Source: Monosporascus cannonballus (taxonomy: Eukaryota; Ascomycota; Sordariomycetes; Xylariales). From it: DNA of 64,000 nt. The position numbers were made by a program, and so were the translations under genes. Every line of letters starts with the position of its first letter. Position 1 is the first letter of the stretch. Below, one piece after another: positions 24,926 to 37,300 of the stretch. A model generated the notes under the pieces. That model had not been told where the DNA came from, ran no database searches, and was given only the letters and a program-made list of their open reading frames with translations. The stretch spans positions 62,001 through 126,000 of the forward strand of contig QJNS01000040.1 of assembly GCA_004154925.1 (NCBI GenBank). The letters run 5' to 3'.

Positions 24926-27900
24926 AGCAGAATACGTAAATTTCAGACGTGTTAAAGAAAAAGTGAGAAAATAATCTGAAATAATTATTATGCTATAAAA
25001 ATAACATATATTACTTTTAAGAGAAATAAATAATACCGTAAATTTAAATTTTTTCTGAAAATAATTTGAAAGAATTTGAAATAATTTAAAATAATTATTA
25101 TATATAATAAACCAAGTCCATCATAACTAATTATTTTTATAAGCTTAACTCAGCGGGAAAAAAAGGAAAATTATTTATATTATGGCCAGCAAATTAATGT
25201 TATAGCCGCTTTTAATTTAAATTGTTCCTGGCTTTTTTTACGGGAAGCTTCCACCTATGCAAAATCTAGGACTTGCGCTGTCGAATACGGCAGAAATAAT
25301 TTTGATATAAGAGCAGCTAACAACGTCAAACCTTTTTTAAAAGCCTTATTTAATAAGTTTTTCAAAACGTTTTTTGCGTTTTTAATTAATGCATTAATTT
25401 TAAGATCTGGCTAATTCTTATTGCTTTTATATATTTAAAATTATTTCTCTTTAAATTTTCTAATATAATTAAAATTTTATCCCATAATTTCCCATAATAT
25501 ATCTATAATAAAAAAGGGGTTTAAATTTTAGGGGCGAATTTTGAGAATAAGGCCGCGGGATTTCGTATCGAAATAACGTATAAAATAGTTTCTTTTGGCC
25601 TTATTACGCCAAATTATAAAGACGGTAACTTTTGGTAATAGAATACCGTATATTTTTAATAAACCGGATATTTGTTTATATACATTTTTCAATAGTTATT
25701 TAATACATTTGTTTATAAAGTTAAGTTTTAATATAATTAAATGGGTAAACCTTTTTAATTTCGAATTTGTTTAAATCTAAAACCGCCGTAATTTTTTATA
25801 AAGTTTTCTTTTATAATATTAAACGGAAATATTTTTTTAACTAACAATATCGTAAAATTTAAAATAGGCAAATAATATAGCAAAAAGCCTTTTTCGTAAG
25901 TAAAAAGTATTTTAAGTAATTATCGAAAATTATACTTAGGGCCGAAATATTTGCATAAATAAGAATTTATAATTTTCAACAACGTTTGCAAATTATTTTA
26001 TCTTAATATAAATTAAAATGTAAATCGTATACAATATTATACTATTTTAGATATATGAAACGCGAAATAACTTAAAATTATGTTAAAAAAATAAAAAATA
26101 AAATAATTAAAAAATAATCGGGATTTATGAAACACAATGCAAAAATAGTTTTCTTAATATTTTCAGCCTTAATATTAACGTTAACGTCGTTTCTATTTAT
26201 AAAGGCGTTATTTGCGGAAAGTAATAAAAATATGTAATAAAATTATGTTAAGAAATTTAAAAATTTATTTGTAATAAATTCGGTATTTTTAAAATAATAT
26301 ATAAATGGAAATTCGTTATTATTTTTTATACGAATATTTAGTAAAATATTTATATTTTAAGCCGGTACTAAACGTTAAATATATTAATATAATAAATAAA
26401 AAATAATTAAGATAAAAATTTATTGGTCCGATTATTATATAAATCTTAATTTAAAATATAATAAGATATTCCGGTAATTAAAGAATTAAATCGTTTCTGT
26501 AATTAACGATAAAATTATAAAAAATATCGTTAATAATATTATCGCCATAGCAAAATATTGCCGTTATTTTATTATTATAATTTAATATTATAAATAAATT
26601 TTTAGCTTTGGTTTATTTGGTTATAACTTAATTAATGTATTATTATTTTGCCCGGTTATTAATAAACAATAAAATATTAAAATCATTATGAAAGAATATT
26701 TATTAATAAATATTAATTTCCTATTTAATAATGCTAGTTTGCGTTATTGACTTTTGGGGAATTATACATAAATCTAACCGTTTTTAATTATTTAATTTAC
26801 CTTTAATTTACTGTTTTAGGTTATAACAAATTATTTGGATATTATTTTATTTTGTCGAAATATCGCTTTTTTCTATTGGAACCCTTTTGGTATTCGGATT
26901 TCAAAATAATAATTTATCGGATTTCCGACGTTTAAATAAAGGGGGTATTGCGGAATTTGAAATTAAAAATCTTAAATGTAATTATTTTAAAATGATTTTA
27001 AAAATTAAGTAATAGTAATCAAAAATAACGTAGTATGATAAAATAAGGTAATAAAATTTAATTAAATTAAAAATAAAAGGAATGAAGTAATTAAATAAAA
27101 AAGTTAAAATAGAAAATTTTTAATAAATGTATAATATTAATAAAATAAAAATTTTTGTAACATATACGGAATTTAAAATTTTATCGATAAAAAATCTTAT
27201 GTTTATAAAATTTAAACTAGGATTTATTTAATTAAATAACATTAATTATTTTTTTAATTTCCTTAAATGCTGAATAACCCGTTTGGGAATAATTAAATTT
27301 TAATAGGAAGAAATTTCCCGAATAATATAAATATTTTTTACCTAGAACGGTATTTGCTTATTACATATAATGTAAAAATTATTATTTTAAAATAAAGGAA
27401 CCAAAAATTTTTTTATAACTGTTTGTAATATTTTTAAAGCAAACGCCTTGATCCGTAAAAATTGGAATAATGCATTTATAAGTATTTTGCAAACGATACG
27501 TTAAAATAATGCTTTTCCCAAAATTAAGTAGGTATTTTTTAGTATTTCCGAATTTTGCGGAATATATTTATTGGAAAATATTAATAATGAAATAATTATA
27601 AAATAATCCGGGTTATATATTTATTATTAGGCTTCCGTTTATAATGCCGAATTCTATGCGTAAATACTTTTGGTTAAAATTTTATCGGTTTATTTAACGC
27701 ATTTTTGGCGGGTTTAGGAATAAAGCTAATTAATGGTATTAACTTACTTTATACTGTACGTCGAATAAGCATATGTTCAATAAATTAAGGTAATAGAAAA
27801 ATATTAAGAATAGAATTATTGGAATTATAGTTAAATTCGTTTTAGCTATTATTAATTCGTAAATGATTTAAACTATTATTTAAAATACATAACTTTTCAA

Positions 27901-28079
27901 TTATATTATTTCGGTAGTATTAAGTTCGAATTGGAATAAATAAAACAAATAGTTTTATTGTAAACATTTGATAAAAAAGAAAAAAGAAATAAGTGACGCT
28001 CGAAAAATTTAATACGTAATTTTAAGACTTTGTATTTCTAATTATTTACGTAATTTCGATTGTTTTTTTTTATTTTCGC

Positions 28080-28235
28080 CATGTAATGTAGCTGGAAGCT
28101 TGTTGCATGCGCTCTTATAAGGTGGATTTGGGTGCCCAAATCCCAATTGGGGATTTGGAATTGCTGATCTTTTGGTCTTGTGGTTACCGTCGCACCCTCG
28201 CTTATCTCGCACGCCAATTATCCGTTTGCTGTAAA
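28080..28235. other. small GC-balanced islet inside the hAT element
   Basis: About 150 bp without RIP erosion lie in the middle of a TA-rich interior. It contains a perfect hairpin GGATTTGGG-TG-CCCAAATCC and, further right, TGGTCTTGTGGTTA, which resembles an internal A-box of a tRNA gene. I could not fold a tRNA around it (no B-box). It might be a SINE fragment or a late small insertion. Confidence 0.4.
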
Positions 28236-31200
28236 AAACCTTTTATTATAATGCCGAAATAATATCGTATATTTTTGATAGTTTTAGCTTTGGCAATAAT
28301 AATTTCGATAATAATAAATCGTTACAAATTAGATTTTGACAAAATAATAACCTTAATTAAAATAATAATTTAAAAACTTTTGCGATCGATATTTAAGATA
28401 ATAACAAAATATTTTGCGAAATTTATTTGTTAAAAAGCGACGGTAAAAATTATTAAAATTAAAGGCTGATTAAAATAAATTTGAATTAAAAATAAGATAT
28501 TTAAAAGTTAAGTTCGGATTTTAGTTATTTATAATTTAGCTAATAATTATCGAATGAAAAATAAATTAACTTACCGAATTTACCTAGTTAAAAAAATCGT
28601 TTTATTATATTAAATTATTCGAGCCGATGTTAATCCCAGATATAATGGGAGGCCGATTTTCTTATTATTAACCGGGAATATTACGAATATCGGGAACGTT
28701 AATACGAAAATTAGGTGGTTTAATTTTAACGGTAGTTATAGTTTTAAAAAAACTTTCATAATAAAAATAGCGAAATTTTATTAAACGAAGCTATCGTCAT
28801 ATTTAATAGAATAAATCGTAATTTAAAATATTAAAAAGATTTTATATAAGTTTGTGAACGGATAACTAGGTAGCCCAAAATTAAATGTCGGTTATATGGG
28901 TGTTATTTTATATATTTTACTTTTGTGAAAAAAAAAAGGAATAAATTTTATAACAGAATACTTATAAAATAATATGTGCCGCAAGAAAAGAAATTTAACG
29001 GATTTAATTGTCAATAACACAATTCTTAATATAATTATAGTATATATATGGTTTGAAATAATCCTTATTTATTATAATTAGTACTTAATATTGTTTAAAA
29101 TATTTAATCTTAGTTAGATTTCTTAAATTAATTATTTCGTATTTTAATCTTTATTTAGTAAAGGTTTTTTAAATAAATATTTCCGAGCTATAATATTAGT
29201 TTTTAATAACGGCCTTATTTTACCAGGAATAAAAACATATATAAAATATATATGGATATATATTAACGTAATTATTAAATATAAATTTAAGAATATCTTT
29301 TAAAGTTTTATATATTAATTAATTACAATATTTAGTTTACGTTTTATTAGGTATTTTCGTTTTAAGAAATTATTATTTATTGGATTAACCGGGTAAAAAG
29401 AATGTAATTTTTTAATTAATATTTAACATTATAATATTAAACCGCAGAGGTTTAATAGCGACAAATTATTACGTTGGTTAAAAAAATATTAGGAATAACC
29501 GACCTAATTTCCTTTTTTATTACGGATAATAGTCTTAGTATTAGATAAATAATTATGCAAAAATAGCTTTATCCAAAGTTGGACAATAAATTCCAATAGG
29601 CAGACGAAATTCGCTATTATATTTATATATCGCATACTTTACAAAAGGTATTTAATAACTTTTTGAAGATTTGTAATGTAAGATTACTAAAGAAATTTAA
29701 AAGAATTTTAGACAAATAAAATGAAAAATTTAAAAATTTGCTAAAATAAAGCAAAAACTTTATTAACTCGATCAAAATATATTATTATATTAATAAGTAT
29801 GTTTTGAAATAATTATAAAATCATTATTTAATTTTTATAATTACCAGCATTTATTATTTAGATTTATTTCGGTTTTAAAAAACAAGTTTTTTTTTATAAA
29901 TTTAATAAAACATAATTATAAATAAAACTTTAGATTATTAGAAAGTACTTTAGATAATCCGTAATGTTTATAGTCGTTAAAACTCCGTAGTTCTTTTGGT
30001 TATATATTATAATAATATATCTCGTAAAATAACTGTTTATACGGAAATATTTATCATTAAAAAAATTGGATTATGTATTGCCCTTCGACGGTATCAAATT
30101 TATTCGGTATTTGGTTAATACTTTTAAATACTTTATCTAAATAACGAGTAATTTCGGTTTTTTTCGAAAAAACCATATTTTCTATATTGTAAACGGGTAT
30201 AAAATTATGTTTAAGTATTTACGTAAATGCAAAAAGTATATCGTTAAAGGTTATTAAAAATATTATCCGGATAAAGAATCAGAAAATAAAAAAAATAAAA
30301 AATAAGAAAAAATTGATATTTTTTAAGTTTATTAACGGATTACCAATATAATTACGATTATGGCAAAACAGTACCAAATTAATAATTTCTAAAATTCTTA
30401 AACATATTAATAAGTGATTTATTAATAATCGCTTATTAATTTTTTGTCTTAATTTATTTATTATCAAGTAATACAGGTGTTAAATTCCGTAATTACTTTA
30501 ACGATTAAAAAAAGTATTTTTAATTGGAATTATTTAATAATATACTTTACGGGAAAACCATTAAATACTTTAAGTAAATATATGAAAATAATTAGGAAAT
30601 ATGTAGTAAAGGGAATATATAATTTATTGTACGTATTTTTACTTTAAATTACAGAAACCTTATTGAAATTTTCTTATTAAATTTAAATTTTTAAAAAAGG
30701 GGTTCGGTATATCGTATTAACGATAAACCTTAGGATAATATTATTAATAATTATTTTTTATACGAAAGTAAGTAACTCAATTAACATTTTAAAAAATATT
30801 TCTTAATTATATTATTTAGGTATTCGTCCGAACGAAACTATTCTGATTTTATGATAACGGATTCATAATATATTTCCCGGTTTTTTTTATTTTATACGTG
30901 ATTTACTCTATCTCATATTTTTCCGTATTAATAAAAGGTACCTGGAATTTGCTTTGGTTAAAGTATTATTTTAACCGTTAATTAATATTACCGTAATAAT
31001 TTAAATTAATTTTAATCATATTATTTTATATCCGAATTAAAGTATTTAATTTAGATAATAATATTATGTATAATAATAACGAATTTATTTATGCCCGAAA
31101 GCGATTCGAAAAATGTAAGAAAAAATACGAAAAGTATTTTAAATTCCGTTTATCGAAAACTTAAGGAAGTTACCGGATTAACATAACATATTATTAAATA

Positions 31201-31960
31201 CCCTTTATAAGATGTTAAATAATAATTTAAAAAATGCGGATAAAATCGAAAATAACAAAAACGAAAATCAGATATTCCAGAAATCTTTATATGTTAGTTA
31301 AATTATTAAGGTAAACGGATTTTAATATAAAGAAGTTGTATTTAATGATTAATTTCGCAAAAAAAAGGCCAATTAATACCCAAAATCAGGGCGCTATTAA
31401 AAAAATAAGCAAATAAGATTTCGAAAAATGAAATTGTAACGCTCATTTAAAACCGGCCTTTTTCCCGGAATAACTTAAATCCATCCGTATAATTATAGAA
31501 AATTAGGCCCGTAATTGTTAAGTTCGGGCTCTAAGTAATATAATTAATATATTTTCAATGTTTAAAGGCGGATTAAATTTAATATAAGGCTGGTTTTTTA
31601 TAATTTATTATTTTTTTTATTTTATCATATATAAACTTTTATTAGAGGAAATATATATTTATGTGAATTAAAATTAAAGAAATAATTATAAAATAATAAT
31701 ATTATATAGATTACTTTTGTTATAATAAGGAAATAAATTTTTTTAAAATAAGGTACTTAGGTAAATTATAAAAATGTTTTAATTACCTTATATTACGCGA
31801 TATATCTTACTTTTTAAAAACATATTATTTATATTTGTAGTTAATTAAAGATTTGCGAAATTCCTACCTTTTATTATATTACCATGATAATTAATGACTT
31901 TATGCCATTATAATAACAAATTTAATTATAATTATAAAATAAATTTTTCTTAAAAATTTA

Positions 31961-32187
31961 ATGGCTACAGTAATTGCCAAAATAACGCGTATTAAACAAA
32001 CGGTTCGCCAGTTAATTCTAGAATTAAAAAAACAACCTGGGGTTAAAAAGAAAATTCCCCGCATTATAAAATAACCCTCGGCTAAAAAAATAATGCCTAA
32101 ACGCCCGGCTGGGAAAATAATGCCTAAGGGCCCGGCTTCTGTTAAAAGGCGAAACAATACGTTTTATTTAGCAGTAAGTTTTTTTTA
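31961..32187 (+). pseudogene. basic Lys/Pro-rich coding relic in the hAT element
   Basis: A plus-strand frame from the ATG at 31,961 reads MATVIAKITRIKQTVRQ, then KKKIPRIIK, one TAA, and SAKKIMPKRPAGKIMPKGPA, ending in TAA. The opposite strand has an 85-codon open stretch (31,900-32,157), but the plus-strand residues (basic, with an internal K-I-M-P-K repeat) look more protein-like. No domain is recognised. It could be the start of a second gene of the element. Confidence 0.35.
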
Positions 32188-32639
32188 AAAAAATAAAATA
32201 ATTTTGAAATAATATTAACGTATTTAGCTGCCATCTTCCGTAAAATCCGACGATATCAAACAAATAATAAGTAATTATTTAAAAAAACGCCTTTTTAATA
32301 TTTAATAAAGGAGATTTCGCAACAATTTAAAAGCTAATAACGATTTAAAATTTTTATAATAGACATTATATAAGAAATAGCGGAAATTATGTGAATCAAA
32401 TTATTTAAAAGTATATAATATATGAAATACTTTTAAAAAATTTAAATTTTTATAATAACTAATTTATGCGACCTTTACGTTAAACGAATTATTATTTAAT
32501 AAAAGAAATATGTAATTACTTAAAAATATTTAAATTATAATTAAAGCTTAATAGGACCGTAGATAAAAAATGCGGTTTCTAATAAAAAACCTAATGTTTT
32601 GTCAGATAAAGTTTATAATTAAAATTTTAAGCGTACCAA

Positions 32640-32815
32640 AAAAAAACGCGCAAAACAATAACGCGCAGAATAACAACGCGTAAAATAATAAAGCGTAAAA
32701 TAATAAGAATTCCGATAATGTGCAAGATAATAATAATAATAGAATTTTAAGCAAAATTTAGGCTCGGTTTAAAGAGAAATCGGCGTTATTTGATTTTATA
32801 ATACCCAAAAAGTTT
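32640..32815 (+). pseudogene. Asn/Gln-repeat coding relic in the hAT element
   Basis: Four degenerate 15-bp units encode NAQNN repeats (third and fourth with TAA for CAA), followed by NSDNVQDNNNNN and ARFKEKSALFDFIIPKKF in one frame. Codon-level periodicity and RIP-type stops suggest a former low-complexity protein segment, possibly continuing the frame at 31,961-32,187. Confidence 0.4.
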
Positions 32816-32929
32816 TATATAATTTAGCTATATATTTTTTAATATTTTTATTTTTACCGGATTATTGCAAATTATCTCAAATTATTAAAGCGATTTATTT
32901 TATATGCAAATTTTTTACTTACTAGGTAC

Positions 32930-33089
32930 CCGTAGGTCTTTGGTAAGACCTAATGGGTACCCAATGGGTCCTTGGCAAATCCGATAAGTACCCGCGGGTA
33001 CCCACCAAATCAGATGGGTAGTGGATGGGTACCCATCACGACCCATGGGTCTTCATGGGTCACCCACGGGTACCCATTCCCGCACCCTA
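32930..33089. repeat. right terminal and subterminal repeats of the hAT element
   Basis: A dense series of GGGTACCC, ACCCGCGGGT, ACCCATGGGT and GGGTACCCAATGGGT words ends with GCACCCTA at 33,082-33,089. It mirrors the left end. RIP-type change is almost absent. Confidence 0.8.
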
Positions 33090-33750
33090 GGTGTGCCTCC
33101 ACTTAGTTCCACACGGCGCTCTAGTAGGTCTCTTCTCTATCATGTGAGTTCAGGCTCTGGAAGCAAACGGCATAACAACAAAGATTATATTCCTGGGCCG
33201 AGATAAGAGTCTCACACCTCGAGGCCATCCCCTACGGACCATCAAACGCCATGCAGCAATCTGGTGGTTTGTCGCCATCGAACTCGTCGGTTTTGGAGCT
33301 ACGTTCGCCATTACGCAAACAATTGCCGTTCTTGGCTTCCCTATCTTCACTTTCATTCTTATTCCCATTTGCACCCTAATTTTACCTTCATGGTTTACAG
33401 CTGAGGAGTTTGGTTTGTTAGATGGGCCTACCGCCTCACCATTTACGATGGAGAGTTGTGGTGGAACTCTTAGCCGCGACATCACCATTGACACTGGTGG
33501 ATATTTTGCTGAACCTACGACTGATGATACACCCAGTAGAGGGGGGGCCTCTGCGGGAGGACCTTCGCTACCAAGCCAGGGTCATCATACGATGCACGAC
33601 AACGGCGTCTTTGCCGTCCCTGGCGGCCCAAGAAGAAGTCAGGAATTGGTTGCGGAGTATGGGCGAAGTCGCAGCGGTAAGTATTCGAGCACGATAACGA
33701 GAAGGGGAAGAACAGGATCTCCTCACTTCAGCAAGGAGAGAGCATATTAA
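33090..33750 (+). pseudogene. BOR1: BOR1-type transporter, 3' part of the split gene
   Basis: The frame continues the 16,399-18,005 part: VCLHLVPHGALVGLFSIM, then TGA at 33,145-33,147 where the family has Gly (MGVQALEANG), then VQALEANGITTKIIFLGRDK, LTPRGHPLRTIKRHAAIWW, FAITQTIAVLGFPIF, LPSWFTAEEFGLLDGP and TASPFTMESCGG. The tail after this is Ser/Gly/Arg-rich, as in cytosolic C-termini of the family, and the frame ends with TAA at 33,748-33,750. A GTAAGT at 33,677 might be a further intron donor. Thus the gene has both a nonsense codon and the upstream frameshifts, besides 15 kb of insertions. Confidence 0.85.
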
Positions 33751-33948
33751 TGCGGGTAACCTTGACCTATCATTAATTCTGATAGGAAGGACTATTCTTT
33801 CGAGGACTTATAGGCATACTTGTTCCTTATTCGATCAATAAATCAAAGATACGATGAAATAGAAGTGGGGTCGGGCAGCGAATAAATGGTTCCATATATA
33901 TAGATTAATATATATCACGCTGAACACGATGAGTATATAAGATGATAT
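33751..33948. other. 3' flank of BOR1
   Basis: Ordinary composition, turning AT-rich with TATATA runs near 33,893-33,945. No gene is seen. The last five bases before element A3 (33,949-33,953) are ATTTA. Confidence 0.5.
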
Positions 33949-33953
33949 ATTTA

Positions 33954-34390
33954 TGTTACGACCCGATAAGCTCCGGTCTCAAGAAACGGTGAGGCAGGGA
34001 GCATACGGGCCACCTCCCGGATCACGTGACGGTAATCACTGCCAAGCCAGTGATCATTAGTGATCAAAGGTGTGTTACGACCTGACAAGCCACGGCCTCC
34101 AGGAACGGTCGCAACAGAGAAGGCCAAGAAAACAATGTGGATCAGGTCACGTGATGGATCACCAACTTACTGGTGGTGAGCCAATAAGCCGGATTAAGGA
34201 TATATACGTTTATTAATTCTATAATTTAGATAACTTCAGTTTATAATATAATATTATTACCCAAGGTACCTTTAATATTACGAAACGTAATACGTTATTA
34301 TATTTATTACTTAAATTCTTACAATATTCCTATTAATATAAATCAGTTAATTTAAGATTTAATAATTGGTTAAATTGTTTAGCCGTTATA
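33954..34390 (+). repeat. 5' LTR of A3 with duplicated, diverged 5' part
   Basis: Two copies of an LTR start are in tandem: TGTTACGACCCGATAAGC at 33,954 and TGTTACGACCTGACAAGCC at 34,073, the first followed by about 119 bp with GGATCACGTGACGG, the second with GGTCACGTGATGG. The right LTR (47,674-48,061) has only the second type. The left part is little RIP-mutated. Confidence 0.7.
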
Positions 34391-34397
34391 CGTTATA

Positions 34398-37300
34398 AGC
34401 TTTTATTTAATAATACCGTTAGATTTTAAATAATATTTAATATTGTTAAAATATTAATTAACGTTTAGGAAACCTTTATTTAGTAATTTTAGGTTCGAAT
34501 TCGGGAACTGGAAAAAGAAGTTCGACAACTTAAAATTACGTTATTTGCCTAACTCTTTTTCGTCCGTATAAAGCCAAAAAAACCGGAACTTTACGATAAG
34601 AAAAATAATTTATAAATCTTCTTAATTTAAGCACGAAATTACTTTCGTTTCTTAAATTTTAATAACCTAACGGATATAATTTTAATACTAAAAATATGCC
34701 TAATAAAAAAAGATTTAATTAATTTAAACTTATTATAAAAAGTTTGCTGAAAATAAAAAAAACAAATAAGAAAAATTTTATTAATAAATTTTTTTTAATT
34801 TATATTAATTTCGAAAATCAAATATATAATAATTTCGGCAATCCGGATAAAAATAATTTGCGGCCTAATAATTTCTGTAATTTTGATAAAAAGGACCTAT
34901 ATTTAAATACGCCGTAACTTTTAAAAATTTTGCGGTTAAAACGAAATAAGAAAATAATAAGGCCGACGTTTTTATCGATATATTTTATAAAGGATTAAAA
35001 GATAATATAAAAGAAAAAATTATTCGAATTAAATAATTAATTGCGTTAAACCGGTATATTATAAAGGTAATTAAAGTTAATAATTAATAATTTGAAAAAC
35101 AATAGAAAAAATATAAATAATGTATTTTATATTCGGAATATAATAAGTTTAACCAGGGGAAAAAACGAGACGTATTTTTTACTTTTTATAAAACGGTGTT
35201 AGGACTTATGTAATTCGGAATTATTTACAAATAAGATTAAAGCCAGATTAAATATTTTAATTATGGCAAAATAAGAAATAAGGCGTATAAATGAAAAAAA
35301 TTTAAAAAGTTATAATAAGATAATTAAACCCTTATACCAGAGGAATAATCCAGGAATATTTAAGGAAACGATAATAAAATTATTAATATAATTTAAATTA
35401 AATACGTATTAAGTTTTAAACAAAAGTTTTAATAAGGACTATTACGATAAAAAATTCGCCGAAAAATGCAAAAAATCAGAAACTTAATTTAATAAATAAC
35501 GTAAATATAATAAAAAGCATTATAAAAATAATTACGTAAATATTAGAATTAAATAAAAACATTTATTCCGGAATACCCCATTAATGCAGTAAAATATACG
35601 TTATATATTATCGACGACGAAAATGCTCCGATTATAAAAAATAGAAATAATATATTTATATATGAATTACTCGCATATATTATAAGAGATTTAATTTTCC
35701 AAGCCGTGCCGAACATAATAAAAATAATAAGTAATAATATCGATAATTTCGAATTATAAGCTTAAAAAATATTTAATAATTAATTGAAATAAAAAGCTGG
35801 CCTAAAAAAGTAATATCGATAAAAAACCCCTTTTAATATTATAAATAATATAATTTTCAAACGGAAAAAGAATTAATTTAGCGTACGGTAAAGAAATATT
35901 ATTAAAAGACTATTATAAAATTTTATTTCTAATTAATATTTATTATAAATCCCCCCCGAAAAAAAGTTATTAAAAAAAGATACGTTAATTTATAGAAAGT
36001 TTTTAAAATAATAACCAAAACGACATCTAATAAGATATAATCGCAAAGAAAAAAATAATTTGTTTAATAAAAAAGAAATTACAAAAGAATTAAAAATAAT
36101 TAATACAGTTCGAAAAAACAATATGCCGATAACAATAATAAATATAATAACTAAACGCATTAAACGAAAAAATATAAATAAAGTTTAACAGATTTAAATA
36201 AGAATTAAAAAAAGGTTACTTATAAGAAAGCTGCAAAATAACAAAACCCAAAAAAATTAAAAGGAATTCCCAAAAAAGGCTTTAAACACGATACTAGGAA
36301 ATATTAACGGTTTAATTATTTTGAAAATACAAAATAAAATGTATTAGTATACCGTAATAATGAATTACGAAACTTTAGGGAAAAATTATATTATACCAAA
36401 TATAAATTAATATGATAAAATTATTATAGAAATACAAATTAAAACCTTATATAACGATAAATATCGAAACTTAAGAATGTATTTACGACAATAGAAAATT
36501 TATACGCGAAATTAATTACCTTAAGATTTTTATTAAAAAATAATACCAGATAATTAATTTCGATATCGTTTTATTCGGAAATTAAAATATAATCTCAGGA
36601 TTACCATAAATACGTTAATACGGAGTTTTGATTAACAAAAAAATTAATTAAATAAAATTTATTTTATTTTTTTAATAAACAAAAAAAATTAAGATCTTAA
36701 TATTCGATCGATAATAATATAAAATATAGGTATAAGGACATAATAAATACCTTATTACCTGTAGGAATAAAATATAAAAAAAACGAATATTAAAAAAAAT
36801 ATAACGCATTATTATTATTATTAAAGCAAAATTAATATAATTAAATAATAATCTGGAATAATAAAAATAACAATTTCAAAAATTAAAAATTTTAATTAAT
36901 ATATTATTATAATATTCTAAATATAAGCAGTTTTTTAAAAAAAACTTAATACGAAATTATTAAAATATAACGAATAAAATTACGAAATAATTTTTAAAAA
37001 AGGATTTTAGATAAAGTTTTACCTTATTTATAACTTTAAGAAAAATAAATTACGTATTTTTAAGAAATAATTAAAAAATCGATTACAAAAAAAAAGGATA
37101 TAATTTTCGAAATTATTAGCAAAATATTTAATATTTTTCGTACTTAAAAAAATGGGAAATTACGATTTATAATTAATTATCGATAATTAAACGATATTAT
37201 TATCAAAAATTAAACATTGTTATCTTTAATTATAAAATTAAAAAATTAATTTTACGGAATTAAATAATGTATAATATTTAATTTTAAAAATAAATATAAC

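Larger units (their letters stand above)
24799..33089. mobile_element. hAT-type DNA transposon (8.3 kb), inserted in BOR1
   Basis: An 8-bp duplication GGTGTGCC flanks it (24,791-24,798 and 33,090-33,097), the length typical of hAT elements. Its ends are inverted repeats: TAGGGTGAGGGA at the left and, read from the right, TAGGGTGCGGGA (11 of 12). Both ends have dense palindromic subterminal repeats. The interior is strongly RIP-mutated and I could not follow a transposase with confidence; a weak plus-strand candidate is at about 30,060-30,330 (contains YCPSTVSNLFGIWL and, in another frame, IMFKYLRKCKKYI). It is long for a hAT element, so it may contain older insertions or extra genes. Confidence 0.85.

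Noticed and set aside
28150..28230. tRNA gene in the hAT islet
   Set aside because: An A-box-like word exists, but there is no B-box, T-arm or acceptor pairing on either strand.
24800..33080. CRISPR-like or satellite array from the repeated GGGTACCC words
   Set aside because: Units are irregular palindromes confined to the two element ends, as in hAT subterminal repeats, with no regular spacing.
24377..33089. A1 and hAT as one composite or nested element
   Set aside because: Each has its own perfect target duplication in host coding sequence and 3 bp of unique host exon lie between them, so they are adjacent and not nested.
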